22,808 bases of DNA from Palsa-601 sp052146895 (lineage in GTDB: Bacteria; Actinomycetota; Acidimicrobiia; Acidimicrobiales; Bog-793), in the NCBI GenBank assembly GCA_052146895.1, contig JBKQLZ010000273.1, positions 1-22,808 of the forward strand. The letters are read 5' to 3'. A program made the translations under genes and the position numbers. The notes beneath the pieces are model-generated. The model was given only the letters and a program-made list of their open reading frames with translations. It had not been told where the DNA came from and ran no database searches. Shown here one piece after another: positions 6,792 through 14,454 of this stretch; within the stretch, counting starts at the first letter, position 1, and the number at the start of each line of letters is the position of its first letter.

Positions 6792-7738
6792 ATCTCTTCT
6801 CCGAGAGAGCGAGCGACTTGCCGGATCGCGCGTAACCCATGAGCGCGGCCGAACAGGTACGGCAAGTACAGGAGCGGGACGGAATCTTCAATCCCGGCGC
6901 GATGGCGGTCGAGGTGGGCGGCACCGTCACGCCTGATCGTTACGGCGAGGCGCGCCGAGGCGAAGACCGTGCGGAGGGCAGCGTCGTCGAGGTCCGCCTC
7001 CTGCGCAAGCTGGGTCGTGACCTTCGGCGTGCTGAGCCTGTCGAACACGATCTCCTCCCTCGTGCCGAACAACTCAGGCAGGACACGGTTCGCGATCACG
7101 CATGCGAGTCCGACAGGGGTCTCGTGCTCCAACCTCGACGCGAGGTCGACCGCCTCGCTCACAGGCATCTCTTCGGGAGTGGTGACGATCACGGCTCCGG
7201 TCACCTGACGGTCCCGGAGGATGTCGAGCATCCAGCCGGTCTGGTTGCGAACGATCCCCACCCGAACGAGCTCGTTGATCCCCGTCGGCGCGGCGAGCTG
7301 GCCGACGACTTGCCCAGTGGAGGACGCGTCCACGACCACGAGGTCGTAGTGGCGCTCGCGCACCTCGAAGCACAGTTTCCCCATCGTGAGGATCTCCCGA
7401 ACCCCGGGTGCTGCTGTCGCGACGAAGTCGAAGGCCTTCGCGACCGGGCCGATCCGCCCGATCACGGGCACGCGGGCGATCATCTTCAGGTACTCCCGCA
7501 GGGAAGCTTCGGTGTCCATCGACATCGCCGTGAGACCGGTGCTCACCTCGCGCCCATGAAAGGGAGTCGGCCCACACTCGTACGCGACGGAAAGATCGCC
7601 CTTCGGCTCGACCTCGCAAACGAGCGTGCGCTTGCCGTGCTCAGCCGCAAGCAGCCCGAGCGCTGCCGCCACCGTGGTCTTGCCGACACCACCTTTGCCC
7701 GTGACGAAGAGGAGACGGCGCGAGAGCAGGTCGATCAT
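6788..7738 (-). CDS. ArsA/Get3-like ATPase, first of a pair
   Basis: The 316-residue product begins MIDLLSRRLLFVTGKGG, with a deviant Walker A GKGGVGKT at residues 14-21. LVVVDASSTGQVVGQL follows in the switch II region, where classical ArsA proteins have DTAPTG. It is about 100 residues shorter than its partner. Its stop overlaps the GTG of ATPase 2 by 4 bp. An AGGGGAG lies 12 bases before the ATG, a rather long spacing. It is probably a cytosolic dimer-forming ATPase. The substituted switch residues suggest a role distinct from arsenite transport, but biochemical function cannot be set from sequence. Confidence 0.85.
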   Translation of the reverse strand: MIDLLSRRLLFVTGKGGVGKTTVAAALGLLAAEHGKRTLVCEVEPKGDLSVAYECGPTPFHGREVSTGLTAMSMDTEASLREYLKMIARVPVIGRIGPVAKAFDFVATAAPGVREILTMGKLCFEVRERHYDLVVVDASSTGQVVGQLAAPTGINELVRVGIVRNQTGWMLDILRDRQVTGAVIVTTPEEMPVSEAVDLASRLEHETPVGLACVIANRVLPELFGTREEIVFDRLSTPKVTTQLAQEADLDDAALRTVFASARLAVTIRRDGAAHLDRHRAGIEDSVPLLYLPYLFGRAHGLRAIRQVARSLGEEM

Positions 7739-7757
7739 GGGCGCGCCGGTCTCCCCT

Positions 7758-7770
7758 GGGCCTCAGGCCC
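7758..7770 (-). terminator. Short GC hairpin between DUF3107 and ATPase 1
   Basis: GGGCC-TCA-GGCCC forms a 5-bp GC stem with a 3-base loop, 34 bases after the DUF3107 stop and just upstream of the ATPase 1 ribosome site. There is no T-tract. It could attenuate transcription or simply be a chance palindrome. Confidence 0.25.
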
Positions 7771-7803
7771 CGCAACCCGTCGGACGATCCGCCGCCTGGC
7801 CAC

Positions 7804-8040
7804 TCAGGGAGCGCCGAAGCCGACCCGCCGCTCGTCCGCCTGCGCCCCGACCTCGACGTACGCGATCCGCGCGGACGGAACGCCAACCCGGCGACCGCGC
7901 TTGTCGGTCAACCACAACACGCCCTCGGCGTCAGCGAGCGCCTTCTCGACGTCCGCGATGACCTGGTCGCGATCGGTGCCCTCGGCAAGCTCGATGTCGA
8001 GCTCCTTTGGCGTCTGGATGATCCCGATTCGGACGTCCAC
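7804..8040 (-). CDS. DUF3107 family protein
   Basis: The 78-residue product begins VDVRIGIIQTPKELDIEL and ends in ARIAYVEVGAQADERRVGF, the pattern of the small actinobacterial DUF3107 family (M. tuberculosis Rv3208A/TB9.4). The GTG at 8040 is chosen because AAAGGAG lies seven bases before it; the longer in-frame reading to 8157 lacks family similarity upstream. No enzyme motif, membrane segment or cysteine is seen. The function is unknown; the fold is predicted small alpha/beta. It lies between the dGTPase-like gene (67-base gap) and the ATPase pair (65-base gap). Confidence 0.88.
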   Translation of the reverse strand: MDVRIGIIQTPKELDIELAEGTDRDQVIADVEKALADAEGVLWLTDKRGRRVGVPSARIAYVEVGAQADERRVGFGAP

Positions 8041-8107
8041 GCAGCTGCTCCTTTGAATCGGCCCGGTTGAGGGCGGTCTGCCGTCAGGCGTGGCCATCGT
8101 AGGGGCG

Positions 8108-9208
8108 TTAGTCGGACCCCCGTGGCAGGCGGTCCCGAGACCAGTCCAGTCTGGCAATCGCCTGCGAGCAGGCGTAACGATCCGTCATCCCCGCGACGTA
8201 GGCAACTGCTCCCCAATCGGCGCATTCGGCGGCCGTCGAACCGACCGGCGACGACTCTCCCCATGCGAACTCTGCGGGCATCTCCGACGGATGGCTCGCG
8301 AAGTGCGCGACCAGCGCACGCAACATCTCGATCACGCGCTGCGACTGCTCGATGGAGGCAGTTCGGAGGTATATGCGCTCGTAGTCGAATCGGCGCAGCT
8401 CCGAGAGGGCCTCCGCCATTGCGCCGCTCATTCCGACCACTCCCGTTCGATAAGTCGTGTCGACCACGTCGTTGATGAATGCCCGCAACTGGCTGCTCCG
8501 CGTCGGGCCACAGCGGTCGACGACCAGAGGCGGCAGCATCCCGAGATCGACGATCCCAGCGCGCACGGCGTCCTCCAGGTCATGAGCCGTGTAGGCGATG
8601 CGATCAGCGAGCGACGCAACCTCTCCCTCGGGCGTGAACGGAGCAGGTCGCGACCATGAGTGGTTGCGAATGCCATCGAGTGTCTCCTCGCACAAGTTCA
8701 AGCCGGCGGAGGTCACATCCGCACCCCACACCGCGTGGTCGAATCCGCCTTTGACGAAGGGCGAGAGTGCGTCTTCGCTGGCGTGACCGCCAGGACCGTG
8801 CCCGCAGTCGTGGCCGAGAGCGATCGCTTCGGCGAGCGCGACGTTCAGCCGGCACGCCCGCGCGATCGCGCCCGCCACTTGTGCGACCTCGAGAGCATGG
8901 GTGAGCCGAGTGCGCTGGTGATCAGCCGGGAATACGAAGACCTGTGTCTTTCCGGCCAACCGCCGGAACGCGTCGGAGTGCAGGATCCGGTCGCGATCGC
9001 GCTCGAAGCAGGTTCGCCATTCGTCGGGCTCCTCCGGTCGCAGGCGAGTCCCGCCACCGCGCGCTCTCGTCGCGCCCGAGGCGAGCGTCTCGTCCTCGAT
9101 CTGCTCGCGCGCCTCCCGGTCCAACACGCCAAAGCCGAGCTCGATCGCTTGGGTGCCGTCGTGCGCCGTCCGCACGCTCGCAAGCTCGGTCGCCGTGTGC
9201 CCATCCAT
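8108..9208 (-). CDS. dgt: dGTPase-like HD-domain triphosphohydrolase
   Basis: From the chosen ATG the product has 366 residues. The HD-domain metal ligands are clear: RTRLTHALEVAQ (H104), ALGHDCGHGPGGH (H133, D134) and IAYTAHDLED (D210), preceded by the family's DRDRILHSDAFRRLAGKTQVF segment. The family hydrolyses dGTP, and often other dNTPs, to the nucleoside and triphosphate, controlling dNTP pools. GGGAG eight bases upstream supports the ATG at 9208. An in-frame ATG at 9280 would add 24 residues but has no visible ribosome site. The gene follows mrp on the same strand after about 110 bases. Exact nucleotide preference is not readable. Confidence 0.88.
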   Translation of the reverse strand: MDGHTATELASVRTAHDGTQAIELGFGVLDREAREQIEDETLASGATRARGGGTRLRPEEPDEWRTCFERDRDRILHSDAFRRLAGKTQVFVFPADHQRTRLTHALEVAQVAGAIARACRLNVALAEAIALGHDCGHGPGGHASEDALSPFVKGGFDHAVWGADVTSAGLNLCEETLDGIRNHSWSRPAPFTPEGEVASLADRIAYTAHDLEDAVRAGIVDLGMLPPLVVDRCGPTRSSQLRAFINDVVDTTYRTGVVGMSGAMAEALSELRRFDYERIYLRTASIEQSQRVIEMLRALVAHFASHPSEMPAEFAWGESSPVGSTAAECADWGAVAYVAGMTDRYACSQAIARLDWSRDRLPRGSD

Positions 9209-9317
9209 CGTCGACTCCCAAGTCAGAGCGCGGGCCGTCAACTCCCTTGCCCTCTTGTCCGGATCCGGTGCAACCGCCATGAATCGGAGGATACGCCTGG
9301 GGTGCTCGCTGGTTGGC

Positions 9318-10532
<1,215 letters not shown>

Positions 10533-10588
10533 TGACCTCTCGTTCCTCGTGCGATCCCGCGTCTCACCTGCAAGGACGGGCGCACCGG

Positions 10589-10594
10589 TACGAT
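10589..10594 (+). promoter_or_regulatory. Candidate -10 element giving a leaderless sufR-like transcript
   Basis: TACGAT at 10589-10594 ends six bases before the GTG at 10601, so transcription would begin at or next to the start codon. No ribosome site precedes that GTG, which fits leaderless translation, common in actinobacteria. No good -35 element is seen. The element lies in the divergent spacer shared with mrp. Confidence 0.35.
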
Positions 10595-10600
10595 AACGGG

Positions 10601-11323
10601 GTGAGCAAGGTGCAAGAGAGGGAGGGTCTGGGCGGGGAGGCTGATGGTTTCTCTGGAGCTGTCGCCGCGATCACATCGGCCTTCGGCGACGCCACCCGCC
10701 GCGGCATCTACCTGTTTGCGAGGGACCGCGAGGCCGTAACGGCCAGTGAGGTTGCTCAGCACTTCGACCTGCACCCGAACGTCGCCCGCCACCACCTCGA
10801 CAAGCTCGCCGGCGGTGGGTACCTCGAGGTCTTCGTCGACCACGACGGCTCGGTTGTCGGCCGGCCCTCCAAGCGGTATCGGGCGGTCGAGGGTGCGACG
10901 GCCTCTGTGCCTTCCCATCGTGACGATCTGCTCGTATTGCTCCTCGCGCGTTTGCTGCCGCTCGTCGAGCCTGCCATCGCGGAGAAGGTCGCTTACGACG
11001 TAGGGACCGAGTACGGTCACTCGCTCGGTGTCCAGATGTCACCGGGCGATGCTCCTCGGTCGATCCGCGCCGCGATGCAGTCGGTCGCTGACGCGCTGAC
11101 CGCACACGGCTTCGCCGCCCACGCCGCGCAACCCTCGGCGCCCGCGGCCGTCGTGAGGGGCGCGTGCCCCTTCGGCAACGCAGCCATCGAGAACCCCGTG
11201 CTCTGCGCTGCCGACCGAGGCCTCGTCGAAGGGCTCATGTCAGTCCTCTGCGGCGACAGCGTCGAGGTCCAGCTGTCGTCAAAGGCGCGCGGCGACGAAG
11301 TCTGCGCCACGTTCACCGGCTGA
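10601..11323 (+). CDS. SufR-like Fe-S-sensing transcriptional regulator
   Basis: The 240-residue product has an N-terminal winged helix-turn-helix (about 20-95, including VTASEVAQHFDLHPNVARHH and the wing GRPSKRYRA). The C-terminal region has four cysteines at 189, 202, 217 and 235, spaced C-x12-C-x14-C-x17-C. The first two lie in GACPFGNAAIENPVLC, the cluster-binding arrangement of SufR regulators, which repress Fe-S assembly genes when holding a cluster. It lies 19 bases upstream of a cysteine desulfurase and divergent from mrp, so control of both is likely. The frame stays open upstream, but that part lies antisense within mrp. Regulator class is confident; the SufR-like role is inferred from cysteines and context. 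Confidence 0.82.
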   Translation: MSKVQEREGLGGEADGFSGAVAAITSAFGDATRRGIYLFARDREAVTASEVAQHFDLHPNVARHHLDKLAGGGYLEVFVDHDGSVVGRPSKRYRAVEGATASVPSHRDDLLVLLLARLLPLVEPAIAEKVAYDVGTEYGHSLGVQMSPGDAPRSIRAAMQSVADALTAHGFAAHAAQPSAPAAVVRGACPFGNAAIENPVLCAADRGLVEGLMSVLCGDSVEVQLSSKARGDEVCATFTG

Positions 11324-11342
11324 GGTCCCTTCGGCACCATCA

Positions 11343-12491
11343 GTGCGCCACTACCTGGATCACGCTTCGTCTACGCCTTTACGGCCTGGTGCCATGCGCG
11401 CCATGCGGGAGATGCTCGACCGGCTCGGCCAGCCGGATGGCACGGGTGACCCCGGCCGGGTTCACGAAGAGGGGCGGGTAGCGCGCGAGTCCGTAGAATT
11501 GGCGCGGGAGCAGATCGCGGCTCTGGCGTGTGTCGCTCCCAGCCGGGTCGTGTTCACGAGTGGGGCGACCGAGGCGGCCAACACCGCTATCGCGTCCGCG
11601 GCGGCTGGCGCGGGCTCGGGTGTCCTCTGCGCTCCCGTCGAGCACTCTTGTGTCCGCGAGGCAGCCGCTCGGACAGGCCAGCTCGTTGAGGTGCCGGTCC
11701 TGCCTGACGGGTCGATCGACGTCGAGTCTCTTGGCTCGCTGCTCTCGGGGGACCGAGCGCCGGCTCTCGTGAACTGCCAATGGGCGAACCACGAGGTCGC
11801 GACGGTTCAGCCTGTCGATGCCGTGGCCGAGTTGTGCAGCCGAGCCGGGGTCGCATTGCACGTCGACGCCGCCGCCGCCTTCGGTCACGTGCCGACCGAC
11901 TTCGGCGCGCTCGACCCTGCGTACGCCTCGGTTAGCGCGCACAAGATGGGCGGGCCGGCCGGGGTGGGCGCGCTGATACTCGGGAGAGGCGTGCGGTTGC
12001 AGCCCCTCCTTGTTGGGGGCTCAGAGGAACGAGCCCGTCGCGCTGGAGCCGAGAACCTCCTCGGGATCGTCGGCTTCGGGGCAGCAGCCGCCGAGTTGCT
12101 GGAGGAGGGCCGGCTGGCGGACGAGGCCGCGGTCGCTGCCGGCTGGCGATCATCGTTGCTCGCGAGCGCCTGCTCGGTCGAGGGTATTACTTTGCTCGGA
12201 CCTGTCGAAGTTGACAGGTCGCTCCCATACATTGCCTGCCTTTCGATCGAAGGCGTGCTGGGCGAGGCGGTGTTGCTCTCACTCGACCGCGCCGGCATTG
12301 CCGTTCACTCCGGCTCGGCCTGCTCCTCGGAGGTACTAGAGCCGTCGCCCGTCCTGGAGGCAATGGGAGTGGATCCTGATCGATCGCTCCGCCTGTCCGT
12401 CGGCTGGTCCACCACTGAGGCAGACGTTCTGGCCTTTGGCGGTGTGTTCGCCGGCGCTGTGGCGGCTCTGCGGGAGCTCGGCGCGAGATGA
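11343..12491 (+). CDS. Cysteine desulfurase (IscS/NifS-like, class V aminotransferase fold)
   Basis: The 382-residue product begins MRHYLDHASSTPL. It shows FTSGATEAAN (71-80), EHSC with H101, HVDAAAAFGHVP with the cofactor aspartate D175, SAHKMGGPAG with the PLP lysine K201, and the catalytic loop SGSACSSEVLEP with C327. It takes sulfur from cysteine as an enzyme persulfide for Fe-S clusters or tRNA thiolation. Two otherwise conserved positions differ: the PLP-ring glutamine of HVDATQ is alanine, and RAGTEN reads RAGAEN. The start is GTG with only a weak upstream purine stretch. The neighbouring SufR-like gene supports a role in Fe-S assembly. No scaffold gene (iscU/sufU) or mnmA is in the window. 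Confidence 0.9.
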   Translation: MRHYLDHASSTPLRPGAMRAMREMLDRLGQPDGTGDPGRVHEEGRVARESVELAREQIAALACVAPSRVVFTSGATEAANTAIASAAAGAGSGVLCAPVEHSCVREAAARTGQLVEVPVLPDGSIDVESLGSLLSGDRAPALVNCQWANHEVATVQPVDAVAELCSRAGVALHVDAAAAFGHVPTDFGALDPAYASVSAHKMGGPAGVGALILGRGVRLQPLLVGGSEERARRAGAENLLGIVGFGAAAAELLEEGRLADEAAVAAGWRSSLLASACSVEGITLLGPVEVDRSLPYIACLSIEGVLGEAVLLSLDRAGIAVHSGSACSSEVLEPSPVLEAMGVDPDRSLRLSVGWSTTEADVLAFGGVFAGAVAALRELGAR

Positions 12492-12524
12492 CAGCAGACG
12501 GAGCAGTCGCCGAGCCCAACCTGG

Positions 12525-13358
12525 TTAGCCGGTAGTCCGGGGCTTCGTCGCGTTAGCGATCGGCCCTGGGACCGCGACGCCGGCTGCGTGGTAGGCGGCG
12601 ATGGCGTAGGAACGGACGCTCCAAAGAAGGGTGGCGGAAGGATGATCGTCGAGCATTCCGAGGAAGGCGGTCACCGCGAGGCGGTCTTCGTGCTGGTCGC
12701 CGTAGAGCATGATGCCGTCATAGGCGCGAGCGATGGCGTAGCCGGGATCGACTTGCACGGCTGCGGCGATCTCAGCATCCCCGTTGCGGACCAGACCTGC
12801 TTCGTGCTGCGAGAGTCCAGCGAGGCGTGCTATCCAGCCACCGTCGGCGAGGGCGACCGGCTGCTCCGGGGCGAGCGCCAGCACCCGGTCGTAAGTCGCG
12901 AGGGCCTCGGTGACCTCGCCCTTCGAGCCGAGTACCGAAGCCTCGGCCAGCATGATCTGGACGCGGGCGTCCAGGGACAATGGCGGCGTGCTCGCAAACG
13001 GGCCAACGCCGGCCAACGAGAGGACGAGCAGCACAGCAGCCAGGCCGAAACACGTGAACGCCGTCCACCCCGTCACCAGCCGCGCGCGCTTCGTTGCGAG
13101 AACGCCCCGGACCCTGTTTGCGACCGGCGAGCGAGCAGGACCTTCCGGTCGGCCGGCCCCTTCGGTCCCGGTCGTTCCTTGCTCGGCTGGCGCCGATGCT
13201 CCAAGCGCTTGCTCCACCTCGGTTGCCAGGGTCTCGTAGCGGGCGCGCAATCTCTCGTAGTCGCGCTCGCTGACGTCGCCGACGGCGTGCTCGCGCTCGA
13301 GGTCTTCGAGAGAGCGCCGGAGGTACGACAGCTCCTCGTTGAGATCCGGCGTGGTCAC
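12525..13358 (-). CDS. ccmI: Cytochrome c maturation protein CcmI-like (TPR)
   Basis: The 277-residue product is the last gene of the ccm operon. Residues 1-55 form a charged, likely coiled-coil segment (ELSYLRRSLEDLEREHAVGDVSERDYERLRARYETL is the core pattern, residues 9-44 in part). A Pro/Gly-rich linker follows, then one membrane helix (about 95-118) and a periplasm-side TPR-like region (about 128-260, with EALATYDRVLALAPEQPVAL). CcmI chaperones apocytochrome c to the heme-ligation complex. The start overlaps the ccmH stop by 4 bp. Sequence conservation in CcmI is low, so operon position carries much of the assignment. The gene converges with the cysteine desulfurase, 33 bases apart. Confidence 0.78.
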   Translation of the reverse strand: MTTPDLNEELSYLRRSLEDLEREHAVGDVSERDYERLRARYETLATEVEQALGASAPAEQGTTGTEGAGRPEGPARSPVANRVRGVLATKRARLVTGWTAFTCFGLAAVLLVLSLAGVGPFASTPPLSLDARVQIMLAEASVLGSKGEVTEALATYDRVLALAPEQPVALADGGWIARLAGLSQHEAGLVRNGDAEIAAAVQVDPGYAIARAYDGIMLYGDQHEDRLAVTAFLGMLDDHPSATLLWSVRSYAIAAYHAAGVAVPGPIANATKPRTTG

Positions 13359-13849
13359 CGAGAGACATCCTCAGGATCCGCTCGTCGCCGCCACAGGTAC
13401 CAGCCCAATCCGACGACGGCGACGCCTATCGCCACGACGGGCACAACGTAGAGCGTCTCGCTGAGGCCGCTCGTCGGTGGGACCAGGAGGGCGTTGCTGC
13501 CATAGCGGTCTGTGACCCACGCCTCGATTCTGGCGTTGGACCAGTCCTGCGAGACGAACGTCGATACCCGGTGCCGCAGGGCAACGGCCGATGGCGCGTC
13601 TGACTGCGCGATCGAGAGATCCTCGCAAGCCGGGCACTTGATGATGCTGTCCAGCTGCGAGACGCGCGCGGCATCACTAGAGGGGTTGTCGTGGATGCTC
13701 CCGAAGGTGAGAGCCGAGACAGCGACTACTGCGAGCACGAGCCACGCGGCTCGAGATGCCCACCACCGGTTCCTCTGGGGCACGGGGGCGGGAGCGCGAG
13801 CGGGAGTATCAGTAGGAGCGCCAGCGGTGACGGCAGTAGCTGCGGTCAC
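13355..13849 (-). CDS. ccmH: Cytochrome c maturation protein CcmH/CycL
   Basis: The 164-residue product starts at a GTG overlapping the ccmG stop by 4 bp (GTGA); the longer open frame to 14032 would run inside ccmG. A first hydrophobic segment lies at about 33-50 and a second at 133-153. Between them is the thiol motif KCPACEDLSIAQSDAP (C72, C75), the counterpart of the family's LRCxxCQ. The predicted helical-bundle thiol-oxidoreductase domain faces outward and handles the apocytochrome CxxCH thiols before heme attachment. The glutamate after the second cysteine, where glutamine is usual, and the Pro/Ala-rich N-terminal extension of about 30 residues are unusual. Confidence 0.9.
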   Translation of the reverse strand: MTAATAVTAGAPTDTPARAPAPVPQRNRWWASRAAWLVLAVVAVSALTFGSIHDNPSSDAARVSQLDSIIKCPACEDLSIAQSDAPSAVALRHRVSTFVSQDWSNARIEAWVTDRYGSNALLVPPTSGLSETLYVVPVVAIGVAVVGLGWYLWRRRADPEDVSR

Positions 13850-14454
13850 CGCGCCCTGCCTCCGAGCAAGGTGGCCTCGTGCTCCAGCAGCTGGTCCAGC
13901 TGCGACGCAGTGATGCCGCCGAGAATGCACGCAACTATTCGGCCACCAGGCGCAACGAGATAGGACCGTGGCAAGCTGCCAACACCCCATGACGACGCGA
14001 TCCGCCCGCCGGGATCGGTGATAGCGGGCCACGTGGCTCCCTCGGAGCGCTGGAACTCGATGCCGTCGGAAAGCGTGTCGCCGTACAACACACCGATGAT
14101 CATCGGATGCGCGCCACCAGGTCTCGAATACAAGAAACGCTCGAGCTGAGGCTCCTCAGCCTGGCACTCGGTACACCAGGATGCGAAGAAGTTCACGAGG
14201 ACCCACTGCTTACGATACGAGTCGAGCTGCACGGTCGACCCTGAGCTGAGGGTCTGCCCCGCAAGAGCGGGAGCGACCTTGCCCACCAGAGGGCTCTGCG
14301 CGACCTGCTCGGACGCAGGCGGACGTGTGGCCAGCACGGCCACCAACACAGCGACCACCACGACGACCCCCGCGGCCGACCACCGAGCGACAGCAAACCG
14401 CCGGCTCCACCCCGCTCGAGAGGCACCGCCTCCCCCGTCGGCTAGGTCGCTCAC
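13846..14454 (-). CDS. ccmG: Thioredoxin-like thiol reductase CcmG/DsbE
   Basis: The 202-residue product has one N-terminal membrane anchor (about 25-43) and an extracytoplasmic thioredoxin-fold domain. The active site WCTEC carries C94 and C97, and the cis-proline loop is in GVGSLPRSYLVAPGG. CcmG keeps CcmH or apocytochrome thiols reduced for heme ligation. It starts at GTG, overlapping the ccmF stop by 4 bp, and its own stop overlaps ccmH by 4 bp. A CcdA/DsbD-type electron donor is not in the window. Operon context separates this from general resident thioredoxins. Confidence 0.92.
   Translation of the reverse strand: MSDLADGGGGASRAGWSRRFAVARWSAAGVVVVVAVLVAVLATRPPASEQVAQSPLVGKVAPALAGQTLSSGSTVQLDSYRKQWVLVNFFASWCTECQAEEPQLERFLYSRPGGAHPMIIGVLYGDTLSDGIEFQRSEGATWPAITDPGGRIASSWGVGSLPRSYLVAPGGRIVACILGGITASQLDQLLEHEATLLGGRAR

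Noticed and set aside
6839..8056. 405-codon plus-strand open frame opposite the ArsA pair and DUF3107
   Set aside because: Antisense shadow; composition is Arg/His/Asp-rich without motifs, and the opposite strand encodes clear P-loop proteins.
12488..12535. 15-codon open frame (MTADGAVAEPNLVSR) overlapping the desulfurase stop by 4 bp
   Set aside because: It could be the remnant of a coupled downstream gene such as mnmA, but it is too short to support, has no recognizable similarity and runs into the end of ccmI.
12530..12541. CCGG-TAGT-CCGG hairpin between the desulfurase gene and ccmI
   Set aside because: A 4-bp stem in GC-rich DNA is expected by chance.
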